Source of the DNA: Thermoplasmata archaeon
GTDB lineage: Archaea > Thermoplasmatota > Thermoplasmata > Halarchaeoplasmatales > Halarchaeoplasmataceae
Length of the DNA stretch: 57,300 nucleotides
Reading direction: 5' to 3'
NCBI GenBank assembly: GCA_003551675.1
Contig: PUNG01000062.1
Span: 1 to 57,300, forward strand
Position 1 is the first letter of the stretch; every line of letters starts with the position of its first letter. Both the position numbers and the translations under genes were made by a program. This document shows positions 1 through 10,144 of this stretch, in pieces. Below the pieces are notes generated by a model, which saw only the letters and a list, made by a program, of their open reading frames with translations, was not told where the DNA came from and made no database searches.

Positions 1-161
1 CTGATAGCAGAGATGGTCATCTCATCTTCAACATCATCTACTAAAACTATCGTTTCTTCACCATACTCCATGTCTTCCGATACCGATAATCCAGAATATA
101 AAGAGACCATCAATATCAGAACGGAAAAAACGGTCAAAATTGTCTTATTTTTTTCAAACAT
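1..161 (-). CDS. Secreted/membrane-anchored protein, N-terminal part only (cut by window edge)
   Basis: Reverse strand reads ATG from 161 with open frame to the edge: MFEKNKTILTVFSVLILMVSLYSGLSVSEDMEYGEETIVLVDDVEDEMTISAI; signal-peptide-like start. Not in the ORF track (track shows antisense 13..198). Confidence 0.6.
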   Translation of the reverse strand, partial: MFEKNKTILTVFSVLILMVSLYSGLSVSEDMEYGEETIVLVDDVEDEMTISAI

Positions 162-395
162 ATTATTATCTCCATATAGGGCCTGTGTTATGAGGTGATC
201 CTGGATCGTTTTATTTAAACCCTGATAATACATGTGTGATTTTTTCTTTATATATGCGGAGATTCAATCTCTCTCGTTCTCTAACCTACCATGATCTTGC
301 AATCATTCTACACGCTAAAACAGTATAGATCTTTAGATTTCCTATCGAGCACTCACTTTAAATAGTAGTTTGACAATCTATTATCCGGTGATTAA

Positions 396-1994
396 ATGTT
401 CGGCAGAGGTCAACCAATATTTATACTCAGTGAAGGAACCGAAAGGATGAAAGGGAGAGATGCAAGAAAGAATGATATTTCAGCCGCAAAAGCGATAGCG
501 GATACTGTAAGAAGTACTCTAGGGCCAAAGGGCATGGACAAGATGCTCGTGGATAATTTGGGTGACGTAGTCATAACCAACGACGGAGTCACGATATTAA
601 ACGAAATAGATATAGAGCATCCCGCCGCCAAGATGATCATAGAGGTCGCTGAAACGCAGGAAGATGAATGTGGGGATGGAACAACTTCAGCGGTGATACT
701 CGCCGGCGAACTCTTGAGCAAGGCTGAAGGCCTGATAGACAGGAATATCCATCCGGCGATCATATCTAACGGTTACAGACTAGCTTCTTTGAAGGCATAC
801 GAGATAATTGAAGAGTTGAAGATACCTATAGAGATGGACGATATCGTACTTACCAACATCGCCACTGCAGCCATGACTGGAAAAACGGTAGAGCTCGATA
901 AAGAACATCTAGCCGAGATCGCCCTCGAGGCTGTAAAGAAGATAGTGGATGACGAGAAGGAGAGTTACCAGGTCGATATCGATAACATAAAGATCCTAAA
1001 AAAAACAGGAGCTAGCGTTGACGAGTCCCAACTTATCGACGGCATAGTCCTGGAAAAAGAAAGACTACACGAGAAGATGCCTAAAAGGATAGAAAACGCT
1101 AAGATAGCGCTTCTGAACTATGAGTTCGATGTAAAAAAGACGGAGATCGATGCATCCATAGAGATCACCAGCACAGACCAGCTCCAAAAGTTTATCGACC
1201 AGGAAGAAAAGAGCATTATGAAGATGGTGAAAATACTCGAAGAAGTTGGCGCCGATATCTTGATCTGTCAAAAGGACGTTAACGATCTAGCTCAGCACTA
1301 TTTGGCTAAAGCAGGTATAACCGCTCTGAAAGATGTGAGTAAATCGGATATGAAAAAACTCGGGAAAGCCACGGAAGGAAAGGTTGTAAACAATCTGAAG
1401 GAGCTTTCCTATGAAGACTTGGGTCATGCGGACCTTATCCACGAAAGAAAAATTTCAGACAAGAACATGATCTTCATCGAAGGTGCGAGAAACGGTAAGG
1501 CGGTTTCGATACTTATCAGGGGAGGTACGGAACACATAGTCGACGAGATAGAGAGGGTACTAGAAGACGGATTAAAGGTCTTAGCCGTGGCGATAGAGGA
1601 TCTGACCATATTACCAGGAGGAGGTGCAGTCGAGATAGAATTGGCCAATAGATTAAGGGAGGAAGCGGGAAAAATTAGAGGCAGAGAACAAATAGCCTTC
1701 GAAGCCTTCGCCGAAAGTTTTGAGATAGTACCCAGAACCCTTGCTCAAAACTCAGGGCTTGACGGGATAGACGTACTCATGAACTTAAACACGGCTCATC
1801 AAAAAGAAGGGTTGAAAGATCATGGGATCGATATCGATACAGGTACTACCAAGGATATGGTTGAAATGGGCATCATCGAGCCATCAAGAATCAAGATCCA
1901 GGCTATCAAATCCTCCACGGAGGTAACCAACATGATACTGAGGATAGACGACGTTATAGCGGCTAAAGGATCCTCAAAAAAGAATGAAGGGTAA
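396..1994 (+). CDS. Thermosome subunit (group II chaperonin)
   Basis: [42 protein letters not shown] motifs; 532 aa; TTTAAATA TATA-like box about 30-40 bp upstream. Confidence 0.97.
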   Translation: MFGRGQPIFILSEGTERMKGRDARKNDISAAKAIADTVRSTLGPKGMDKMLVDNLGDVVITNDGVTILNEIDIEHPAAKMIIEVAETQEDECGDGTTSAVILAGELLSKAEGLIDRNIHPAIISNGYRLASLKAYEIIEELKIPIEMDDIVLTNIATAAMTGKTVELDKEHLAEIALEAVKKIVDDEKESYQVDIDNIKILKKTGASVDESQLIDGIVLEKERLHEKMPKRIENAKIALLNYEFDVKKTEIDASIEITSTDQLQKFIDQEEKSIMKMVKILEEVGADILICQKDVNDLAQHYLAKAGITALKDVSKSDMKKLGKATEGKVVNNLKELSYEDLGHADLIHERKISDKNMIFIEGARNGKAVSILIRGGTEHIVDEIERVLEDGLKVLAVAIEDLTILPGGGAVEIELANRLREEAGKIRGREQIAFEAFAESFEIVPRTLAQNSGLDGIDVLMNLNTAHQKEGLKDHGIDIDTGTTKDMVEMGIIEPSRIKIQAIKSSTEVTNMILRIDDVIAAKGSSKKNEG

Positions 1995-2080
1995 CAAAAC
2001 TAACATCTACTGAGAGCGGATGGCATCTTCGTAAAATTAAAAAAGGTATGAGGGGTTTCTATATCGCCTAAGATGAGATC

Positions 2081-3769
2081 ATGCAGACCGCGATAGCGTT
2101 TTCCGCCGACTTTGCCATCATATTCGTGGCCGCCACTCTTATTGGTTACGTGGCTCATAAGTTAGGCCAGCCTACAATAGTCGCTTACATCTTGACAGGG
2201 GTTATATTGGGGCCGGTGGTTCTCGATATAGTGGTTGAAGAGGGGCTTGTAGAGATGATGTCTCACCTTGGTATCGGGTTCCTTCTTTTCCTTCTAGGAA
2301 TAAAGATGCATTTCGACGAGGTCAAGAAGATATTTCGACCCATCGTCAAGATAGCCGGAAGTCAGATCGTGCTGCAGCAATCTTTGGCATTCCTGGTGGC
2401 CTACATGCTTGGGTTTCCTTTCTGGCAGGCACTGGTCATCGGCTTATGTACAATATTCGGTGCCACCCCGGTGATAGTCAAGGCCCTCACTGATAAGGGA
2501 GAAATAAGAACTTTACCTGGAAGGATCAATGTGGGTGTGTTGATCGGTCAAGATATATACCTCGTTTTAGCACTCGCCCTGTTAGGGATAGGTACCTTGA
2601 CTAGTCCCGTGGAGATAGCCTTCACCGTGGGTAAGATACTGCTTTTGGTCGGTATCATAACCGTAGTCACCTTGGCCGCCTCACGTTACGTATTACCTGA
2701 AGTGTTCAAAAGGGTGGCGTCCCACAAAGAAGTACTGTTCGTCTTCACCATCGCCTGGGCTTTCCTATTCATTTACACTTCGGAAATATTCGATCTTTCT
2801 CTGGAAGTAGGGGCTTTCTTGGCGGGGCTCGCCCTTGCACAGCTGCCCTACAGTGGGGAGCTGGAGGAGAAGATAGAACCATTGACCGATTTTTTCATAT
2901 TGATATTCTTCTCGACCATCGGTCTGAGGTTGGTGGCCGATGAACTGTTTTATTACTGGCAGGAGGCGGTCATCGCCTCGTTGATATTGATCGTTGGAAA
3001 CTTCCTAATAATGTTCTACTTGATCCACAAAGAAAAATTTTCCGTGAAAACATCATTCCTCGGCAGCATAAACATGATCCAGGTGAGCGAATTCTCGTTA
3101 GTGGTGGGTGCACTAGCAGTGGCCCAGGGCTTTATAGAGATCGAAGTCCTCGGTTATCTGAGCCTCATGGCCTTGATGACCATGAGTTCGTCCACATATG
3201 TATTATATAACAATCAGAAGATTTATGAGTGGGCGAAACCGTGGTTAAAAAGGTTTGAATCCGAGGACCGGAGAGATGAAGATGTTACAGAATACCAAAA
3301 TCATGCAGTAGTGCTGGGATATAACCACCTTTCCAAAAAATTAATCCCTGTCATCAAAGAGCATTTTGACGACCTTGTGGTCTTGGATCATGATCCGAAA
3401 AACATAGATAAGCTAAAACAGAGCGAATTTGATCTTGTCTACGGTGATTTCAGATACGATCAGGTTAGAAAAGGACTGAACCTTAAAAATGCCGCCTTCG
3501 TGTTCAGCTTTCTTCCGGACATATCCAGCAATACTATTTTGATGGAGGAGGTATCTGAAGATACCACGGTTTTCGTGGAGTGTGAATCAGAGGAGGATAT
3601 GGTAGAACTGTCCAAGTTAGGTGGCAACGAGCCCTTGTTTACGAAGGTGATCTCATCCCTTCAGTTGTTTGATTGTGTAGAGGGTTTTCTGAAAGATGAG
3701 GATAATTTGAAAGAGATGGCCGGTGAGGATTGTAGAATGTTAAGGGGTGAAACATCCCATGGCCGTTGA
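2081..3769 (+). CDS. CPA2 (Kef-type) cation:proton antiporter with C-terminal TrkA-N-like domain
   Basis: Multi-TM Na/H exchanger fold (GYVAHKLGQPTIVAYILTGVILGP; LSLEVGAFLAGLALAQ) plus C-terminal Rossmann-like region. Confidence 0.9.
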   Translation: MQTAIAFSADFAIIFVAATLIGYVAHKLGQPTIVAYILTGVILGPVVLDIVVEEGLVEMMSHLGIGFLLFLLGIKMHFDEVKKIFRPIVKIAGSQIVLQQSLAFLVAYMLGFPFWQALVIGLCTIFGATPVIVKALTDKGEIRTLPGRINVGVLIGQDIYLVLALALLGIGTLTSPVEIAFTVGKILLLVGIITVVTLAASRYVLPEVFKRVASHKEVLFVFTIAWAFLFIYTSEIFDLSLEVGAFLAGLALAQLPYSGELEEKIEPLTDFFILIFFSTIGLRLVADELFYYWQEAVIASLILIVGNFLIMFYLIHKEKFSVKTSFLGSINMIQVSEFSLVVGALAVAQGFIEIEVLGYLSLMALMTMSSSTYVLYNNQKIYEWAKPWLKRFESEDRRDEDVTEYQNHAVVLGYNHLSKKLIPVIKEHFDDLVVLDHDPKNIDKLKQSEFDLVYGDFRYDQVRKGLNLKNAAFVFSFLPDISSNTILMEEVSEDTTVFVECESEEDMVELSKLGGNEPLFTKVISSLQLFDCVEGFLKDEDNLKEMAGEDCRMLRGETSHGR

Positions 3770-5378
3770 AGCGATCTCCGACCTGGCCGTGGTCTTCATG
3801 ATCATAGGCGGATTCATCCTCATCGCTAACCACTTTTCACTTCCCACCATACCCAGCTACATCCTGGCCGGCGTGATAGCTGGATTCTTCATAGATCAAG
3901 AGAACATATTCGAGATGGCCAGGTGGGGGCTGACCTTCATGATATTCGCTTTCGGAGCATCTATCAACTTTAGAGATATAAAGGAGGTATTGTGGGAGAG
4001 CGAGGTCCTACTGGGCCTGCAGGTATTTGTACTGGGTGTGCTGGGTTTCATGGTCGGGATCATACTCGGATTAGGCTATACAAATTCTCTGTACTTCACA
4101 GTGGCGGTGATACTGAGTTCCACTATAATCGGTTTTAAATTGGCCAGTCCCAAGGGCAAGACCCGATTGGTCCATGGTAGATTATCCGAAGCGATACAGT
4201 TCACGGATGATCTGCTCGCTGTTTTTTTGATACTCATTTTGGGTGCCATCACGGTGGAAGGATTCACGGCGTTCTCCGTCTTTAGGAACTTGTTTTTCGG
4301 CCTAGCACTGCTGTTTATTTCTTTTTTGATCTATAAGTTCGGTTTCAAGTACATCATACGCTTCGCCGATGATTCAGGAGAGTTGATCCTCATGGGTAGC
4401 ATCTCTCTACTTTTCTTGTTTCTTGGGCTTAGCCACTACTTGGGGTTATCCATCTTGATAGGTGCCTTCGCCGCAGGTCTAGCGGTAAGGATCGATTCCC
4501 ACGGTTTGACCGAGGTAACAACGGGTATAGAATCCATCAAATACTTCTTTTCAGCCATATTTTTTGCAATGCTGGGCGGTCTTCTCAACATCACATCAAC
4601 CTACACTGTGGTGATAGCGGCGATCCTGATACTCCTGGTGGCCTTGGTCAAACCCATGATAACTACCCTGATACTATCATGGGAGGGGTATGATGCCCGG
4701 ACCTCGACCCTTACCGGTTTACGCTTTTCTCAGATGAGTGAGTTCACACTGATAATCGCCATGGAGGGGTTTTTGATAGGCATATTGGTGCCGGAACTTT
4801 TCGATGCCATAATCATGGCCTCGGTAGTTACCATGGTCTATTCATCTATGGTCCTGACAAAGGAGGAAGAAGTATTTGATGTATTCAAGGACTTTTTCAA
4901 ACGTTCGTCTATCAAAAAGATCGAGGATAATAGTTCCGTCGGATCGGATATCGAAAACCATGTTATCATACTAGGATATGGAAGACAAGGGACCATATTG
5001 GCTAAAAGATGCCGATCAAGAGGTATAGACCATATAGTCATAGAGAACGACCCCGTCAAGCTCGATTCCTTGGAAAAAAGTGGATCCGACCACGTTTTCG
5101 GAGATGCTATGAACGAATATACTTGGGAAAAGGCCGAGGTGAAAAGGGCTAAGCTAGTGCTCTCCACAGTGGATAATCATCTTGTATCAAAAAGGCTACT
5201 TGAGATGGAGCTAAACTGTCCGGTGGTACCGAAGGCGGTTTCTCCGGAAAGAACTTTAGAGTACGTCGAGATGGGTGCGGCTTACGTCAACAATCCGAAC
5301 ATGTTGGCATTCAGGCATATGAAGGAGAAGGTCCTTTCCGAGCTGACCGGGAAAGAACATGGTCCGGATAAAGTATAA
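3747..5378 (+). CDS. CPA2 (Kef-type) cation:proton antiporter with TrkA-N domain (tandem paralog)
   Basis: Same architecture; canonical GYGRQG nucleotide-binding motif; overlaps preceding gene (likely start ATG at 3759). Confidence 0.9.
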   Translation: MKHPMAVEAISDLAVVFMIIGGFILIANHFSLPTIPSYILAGVIAGFFIDQENIFEMARWGLTFMIFAFGASINFRDIKEVLWESEVLLGLQVFVLGVLGFMVGIILGLGYTNSLYFTVAVILSSTIIGFKLASPKGKTRLVHGRLSEAIQFTDDLLAVFLILILGAITVEGFTAFSVFRNLFFGLALLFISFLIYKFGFKYIIRFADDSGELILMGSISLLFLFLGLSHYLGLSILIGAFAAGLAVRIDSHGLTEVTTGIESIKYFFSAIFFAMLGGLLNITSTYTVVIAAILILLVALVKPMITTLILSWEGYDARTSTLTGLRFSQMSEFTLIIAMEGFLIGILVPELFDAIIMASVVTMVYSSMVLTKEEEVFDVFKDFFKRSSIKKIEDNSSVGSDIENHVIILGYGRQGTILAKRCRSRGIDHIVIENDPVKLDSLEKSGSDHVFGDAMNEYTWEKAEVKRAKLVLSTVDNHLVSKRLLEMELNCPVVPKAVSPERTLEYVEMGAAYVNNPNMLAFRHMKEKVLSELTGKEHGPDKV

Positions 5379-5425
5379 ATACTAAAGTTTTCTTTACTTT
5401 TCTAAAGATTATTGGAGAAGATAGG

Positions 5426-6424
5426 ATGGAAAGTAAATATGTACTCGCAGCGGTCGGTGTGCTCGTGGCGGTAGTATTCATTATCGCAGCGTTACTGGGG
5501 CCTCTGAGCGGTACCATCGAGCAAGACGATCAGGAAGATGAGCAAAGTTTTGTTGTAGAAGATGCCACGGGTAACGAGATAAGATTCGATGAACCCCCGG
5601 AACGTATCGTTTCTTTCATGGCTTCGAACACGGAGCTTCTCTTCCACCTTGAAGTAGGAGAGAGGATAGTCGGCGTCGACGATTTTAGCGACTATCCTGA
5701 AGAAGCCGTAGCGATTCAAAACGTAGGCGACTCATTAGAAGTGGACTACGAAAAGATCGTCGACCTTGAACCCGATGTCATGGTCATCACGGAAGCGGTC
5801 ATCCACATGAGGGATGAGATGGAAAACTACGGTATAAAATGCTTTGTGACAGGGGGAAACACGCTGGAAGATGTTTACTCAGATCTGGAACTTCTAGGGG
5901 AGATGTGTGGCGTTCCTGAAAGAGGAGAAGAGAAGGCACAAGAATTGAGGGAAGATATGAACGATATCACAGAAGATACCAAAGACCTGCCTGAATACGA
6001 AAGGGTCGACGTTCTGTACATCTCAGGGATATTCGAAGGGATAAATACCCCGGGAGAAGGTACGTTTCAGAACACCCTTTTTACCAACGCTGGATTCAAC
6101 AACATCGCTTCCGATAAAATCGGTTGGGCCACCATATCTGAGGAGGATATCGTGATGAGAGATCCCGACGTTATCATAGCTCCGTATTACCTTGAAGAAA
6201 GCATTAGTGAATACACTGAGAAAGACTCCTGGCAGGACATCACCGCGGTGGTGGAAGATGAAATCCATTTCGTCGACGGCGACATCATGTCTAGACCGGG
6301 GCCCAGGATAGTGGAAGCCCAGGAAACGTTGGTGGATATAAATGAAGAGGCTGAAACGAACCTATCATTGTCTTGGTCTATCTCTTCAAAAGAACTCGCT
6401 GAAGGAACATGTCTCACCCTCTAA
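5426..6424 (+). CDS. ABC transporter substrate-binding protein, BtuF/FepB type (cobalamin or iron complex), N-terminally membrane anchored
   Basis: FVVEDATGNEIRFDEPPERIVSFMASNTELLFHLEVGERIVGV; directly followed by FecCD permease and ATPase. Confidence 0.88.
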   Translation: MESKYVLAAVGVLVAVVFIIAALLGPLSGTIEQDDQEDEQSFVVEDATGNEIRFDEPPERIVSFMASNTELLFHLEVGERIVGVDDFSDYPEEAVAIQNVGDSLEVDYEKIVDLEPDVMVITEAVIHMRDEMENYGIKCFVTGGNTLEDVYSDLELLGEMCGVPERGEEKAQELREDMNDITEDTKDLPEYERVDVLYISGIFEGINTPGEGTFQNTLFTNAGFNNIASDKIGWATISEEDIVMRDPDVIIAPYYLEESISEYTEKDSWQDITAVVEDEIHFVDGDIMSRPGPRIVEAQETLVDINEEAETNLSLSWSISSKELAEGTCLTL

Positions 6425-7443
6425 AAAAGCACTTCAAAACTTCACTGCTGGCTTTCGCGCTACTGGGTTTAGCATCCGTAGTGATCTCGCTGTCATTGGG
6501 TTCTGTTGATATACCTTTCAGAAACATAGTCGAGATACTGCTCTCGAGGATACCTTTCGTGGGAGATCTTTTTTCCACACACCCTGGTTCCCCCCCTACT
6601 TGGGACTCGATCATCATGAAGATCCGGTTGCCCAGGGTTTTACTGGGCTTTATCGCAGGAGTTTCTTTATCCGTATCTGGTTCGTCCATGCAGGGCGTGT
6701 TCAAAAATCCCATGGCATCTCCGTTCATACTGGGAGTTTCCGCAGGCGCCGCCTTGGGTGCGGCGATCGGCATATTTTTCGGGTTCCCTTGGTACCTATT
6801 ACCGGTGATGGCTTTCATCTTCGCCATGGGTACGATGCTTACAGTTTTTTTCTTGGGAAGGGTGAGAGGCCGTACCGATATCTCCACTCTACTTCTTGCG
6901 GGCCTTGCCATGAACTTTTTGATGACCGCTTTCACCAGCCTTATAATATTTTACAGCGATCCGGCGGAAAGGATGAGCATAGTGGCCTGGACATGGGGTT
7001 CGCTCAACGGCACCGTCTGGAACCACGTGTGGATCAGCCTGCCGGTGATGCTCTTGGGCTCTACCGTGGTGTATGCGTACGCTAGGGACTTGAACGTGAT
7101 ACAGACCGGTGAAACCTCGGCGAAGCAGCTTGGGATCGAAGTCGAAAAAACCAAGATCGTTCAGCTTATCACTTCGAGTTTTCTCGCCGCCGTGGTGATC
7201 TCTTTCACGGGTATAATCGGTTTTGTCGGCCTTATAATCCCCCACGCATCTAGGCTGCTGGTAGGGCCGGACCACAAGAAACTGATACCCATCTCCGCAC
7301 TTTTAGGAGGCATATTTTTGGTGGCCTGTGACGCCGCATCAAGGATGAGCGGCGAGATCTGGGTCGGCGTAATAACTGGTCTTTTTGGAGCACCTTTCTT
7401 CATCTATCTCCTGATCAGGAACAGAGGTGATACGGGATGGTGA
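6409..7443 (+). CDS. FecCD/BtuC-family ABC transporter permease
   Basis: RLPRVLLGFIAGVSLSVSGSSMQGVFKNPMASPFILGVSAGAALGAA; GFVGLIIPHASRLLVGPDHKKLIP. Confidence 0.96.
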   Translation: MSHPLKKHFKTSLLAFALLGLASVVISLSLGSVDIPFRNIVEILLSRIPFVGDLFSTHPGSPPTWDSIIMKIRLPRVLLGFIAGVSLSVSGSSMQGVFKNPMASPFILGVSAGAALGAAIGIFFGFPWYLLPVMAFIFAMGTMLTVFFLGRVRGRTDISTLLLAGLAMNFLMTAFTSLIIFYSDPAERMSIVAWTWGSLNGTVWNHVWISLPVMLLGSTVVYAYARDLNVIQTGETSAKQLGIEVEKTKIVQLITSSFLAAVVISFTGIIGFVGLIIPHASRLLVGPDHKKLIPISALLGGIFLVACDAASRMSGEIWVGVITGLFGAPFFIYLLIRNRGDTGW

Positions 7444-8711
7444 TCCTTCAACTTGAAAAGGTGGATACGGGTTACCTTAAAGGTGAGCCGGTGTTGAAAG
7501 ATCTGACCATGGGTATGAATAAAGGTGAGTTCATCGGCGTGGTGGGGCCCAACGGTTCAGGTAAGAGCACGCTGATAAAGTGCATAACCAAGGTCTTGGA
7601 ACCGTGGGAGGGAACCCTGAAACTCAAGGGTAGAGACGTGATGGAACTTTCCAGGAAGGAAATTGCCAAAAACGTCGCTGTGGTCCCTCAAGATACCTAC
7701 ATCAGCTTCCCGTTCAGCGTTGAAGAAGTCGTTCTCATGGGGAGGAGTCCCTACCTTGGAAGGTTTGAAAATTATGATAAAGAAGACGAAAAAATTACAA
7801 AAAGATCGTTAAAAACCACCAAGACCTACGAGTTCCGAGATAGGAAGATAAACGAACTATCCGGTGGAGAGATGCAGAGAGTTATAGTGGCTAGGGCCCT
7901 TGCACAGGATCCGGATATTTTACTACTGGACGAAGCTACGTCACACTTGGACATAGGTCACAAGAAAGAAGTCATGGATACCATCAAAGAAAAAAATGAG
8001 GATGAAGGTCTGAGCGTTCTTTCCGTCCACCACAACCTTAACCTGGCGGCCCGCTACTGCAACAAGATACTACTTTTGGACGACGGTGAGAAACACGCCT
8101 TCGGGAGGCCTGAAGAGGTACTGACGCAGGCAAATCTGCGGGCCGTTTACGGTATAGAGGCCGAAGTCCACAGGCATCCAAAAGACGGAAGCCTTTACAT
8201 CTCCCCCGTGCACAAAAGCATCGGCACAAAAGAGAAAGGTAAGACCGTCCACGTGGTCTGCGGTGGAGGTTCTTCCGACGGTCTTTTCCGAAAACTCATC
8301 GAGAGGGGTTACGAAGCGACCGCAGGTGTACTGAACGTCATGGACTCCGATCACGAGAAGGCGAATTTTTTAGATGTTTTGTGTGTTACCGAAGCGCCTT
8401 TCTCATCCATCAGTAAAGAGGCCTACCAAAAAAATTTGGACCTGATAAGAGGATCTGACGCGGTTGTGGTAACAAACTTCCCTGTGGGGGAAGGTAACGT
8501 CATGAATTTAGATGCAGTGGACAAAGGCGTAGGAGGGGATCAAAAACTGATATTGGTAAAGGGAAAAAGCATAGAGAAACGAGACTATACCAAGGACGAA
8601 AAGGGAGTAGAGTTGTACCATAAACTGCTGCAAAAGAGACACGTTGAAGTGGTACCCTTTCCTGAAAGCGCAGTTGATATCCTTGAAGAGGAGAGGACAA
8701 AAGATAAATAA
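7437..8711 (+). CDS. ABC transporter ATP-binding protein (BtuD/FepC type) with C-terminal extension domain
   Basis: Walker A GPNGSGKST, LSGGEMQR signature, Walker B; about 150-aa extra C-terminal domain after the ATPase. Confidence 0.95.
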   Translation: MVILQLEKVDTGYLKGEPVLKDLTMGMNKGEFIGVVGPNGSGKSTLIKCITKVLEPWEGTLKLKGRDVMELSRKEIAKNVAVVPQDTYISFPFSVEEVVLMGRSPYLGRFENYDKEDEKITKRSLKTTKTYEFRDRKINELSGGEMQRVIVARALAQDPDILLLDEATSHLDIGHKKEVMDTIKEKNEDEGLSVLSVHHNLNLAARYCNKILLLDDGEKHAFGRPEEVLTQANLRAVYGIEAEVHRHPKDGSLYISPVHKSIGTKEKGKTVHVVCGGGSSDGLFRKLIERGYEATAGVLNVMDSDHEKANFLDVLCVTEAPFSSISKEAYQKNLDLIRGSDAVVVTNFPVGEGNVMNLDAVDKGVGGDQKLILVKGKSIEKRDYTKDEKGVELYHKLLQKRHVEVVPFPESAVDILEEERTKDK

Positions 8712-8779
8712 CCCCATTTCTTTGAAGCATGTACACACATAATTGTATATGTGTTAATAAAAAATAGAAGAGGTGTAAA

Positions 8780-9100
8780 TTGATGAGCGAAGGCGTAGGT
8801 GTTTCCCCTCCTGTTCAAGAAGGGGAAAAGTACAAGGTAAAAATAGAAGACATAGGGAAGGAAGGAGACGGAGTCGCGAAGGTAGAAAACTTTGTGGTCT
8901 TTGTCCCCGACACGGATGTAGGGGATAAAGTGGAAATAGAGATCACGAGGGTTCTGCGCACTCTCGCTTTTGGCGAGGTCGTGGAGAGAGACGTAGAAGT
9001 CGAAGAAGACGAAGAAGAGGAAGATCTTGAAGTATCGGAGGATGATGAAGATACTCCTGAAGTAGAAGAGATAAGCGTAGATGAAATAGAATTAGAGTAA
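8780..9100 (+). CDS. TRAM-domain protein with long acidic C-terminal tail
   Basis: YKVKIEDIGKEGDGVAKVENFVVFVPDTDVGDKVEIEITRV is a TRAM domain; tail about 35 aa, mostly D/E. Confidence 0.88.
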   Translation: MMSEGVGVSPPVQEGEKYKVKIEDIGKEGDGVAKVENFVVFVPDTDVGDKVEIEITRVLRTLAFGEVVERDVEVEEDEEEEDLEVSEDDEDTPEVEEISVDEIELE

Positions 9101-9161
9101 AGTAGAGGCGTTAGACCTCACCATAAAAACCTTTTTTACCTTTCTCTTGTTTTTAAAGATC

Positions 9162-10085
9162 ATGGAATCCTATCTAGGTGTGTTCGGGCACACTGCCTTG
9201 GATATAATTATACGAGTACCGAGGATACCCAAGTTGGACTCATCCATAGGGATAGATGAAAGGATAGTAAGATTCGGAGGTACCGCGGCAAACATATCAA
9301 GGACCGCCGCCGAGATGGGGGTCGAGGTATCTCTCTGTTCCTTCGTGGGTGACGACTTTCCTGAAGATTATCTCCACTCTTTAAAAAGATCCGGCGTTCA
9401 TACCCATGATCTAAAAAAAGTCGACGGGCTCAGAACGCCGAGATGTTGGATCGTAACAGATCGGGATGGAAATGAATTCACCCTGGTTGATCAGGGAGCC
9501 ATGAAAGAAGCCCGTAATTTTAAAGTTGCAAAAAAGACATTGGAGAGATGTGAAGTGGTACATATAGGAACTGGTGTGCCTGGATACTATAAAAAAATTT
9601 ACCACGAGATATCAGAAGAAGATAAATTGATCGCTTTTGATCCTTCTCAAGAACTTGAGTACGTTTACGACCCCGATACTTTTTGTTCTTTTTTGGAGCA
9701 GAGCCACCTATTTTTTTGCAATGAAGTGGAGAAGGAGATCGCCTTAAAATATACTGAGGAAAAATCCGTGGAAAGCATGGTAGAATCTTTTGATCTAGAT
9801 CTCGTGGTAGTTACCCAGGGAGAGCAAGGTAGCACTCTTTTTCTAACTGATGAGAGGATAGACATACCCGCTTATACACCCGCAAAAGTAAAAGAAGCCA
9901 CGGGAGCAGGAGATGCTTTTAGAGGCGGCTTTTACGCAGCACTGTATAAAGGATACTCTTTCGAAGAGTGTTGTAAAATAGGTTCCTCTAGAGCTTCCTT
10001 CGCCGTGGAATGCGCAGGATCACAAAAAAATTTAGTAGGATGGGATGAGGTGATCTCGCGGATGGAAAAAGACATAATATATTAA
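9162..10085 (+). CDS. PfkB-family carbohydrate kinase
   Basis: RFGGTAANISRTAAEMG and ATGAGDAFRGGFYAAL motifs; start moved to MESYLG. Confidence 0.93.
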   Translation: MESYLGVFGHTALDIIIRVPRIPKLDSSIGIDERIVRFGGTAANISRTAAEMGVEVSLCSFVGDDFPEDYLHSLKRSGVHTHDLKKVDGLRTPRCWIVTDRDGNEFTLVDQGAMKEARNFKVAKKTLERCEVVHIGTGVPGYYKKIYHEISEEDKLIAFDPSQELEYVYDPDTFCSFLEQSHLFFCNEVEKEIALKYTEEKSVESMVESFDLDLVVVTQGEQGSTLFLTDERIDIPAYTPAKVKEATGAGDAFRGGFYAALYKGYSFEECCKIGSSRASFAVECAGSQKNLVGWDEVISRMEKDIIY

Positions 10086-10144
10086 TACAACTCAAAATAT
10101 TGTTGTATACGCATCTGTGAGAGAGTTTACGATAAAAAGGTGGC

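Noticed and set aside
410-763. Minus-strand ORF inside the thermosome gene
   Set aside because: Ser-rich antisense shadow of a clear coding gene; the same applies to many other listed ORFs overlapping strong CDSs.
6600-7085. 161-aa plus-strand ORF inside the FecCD permease
   Set aside because: Alternative frame of a well-supported permease; no domain pattern.
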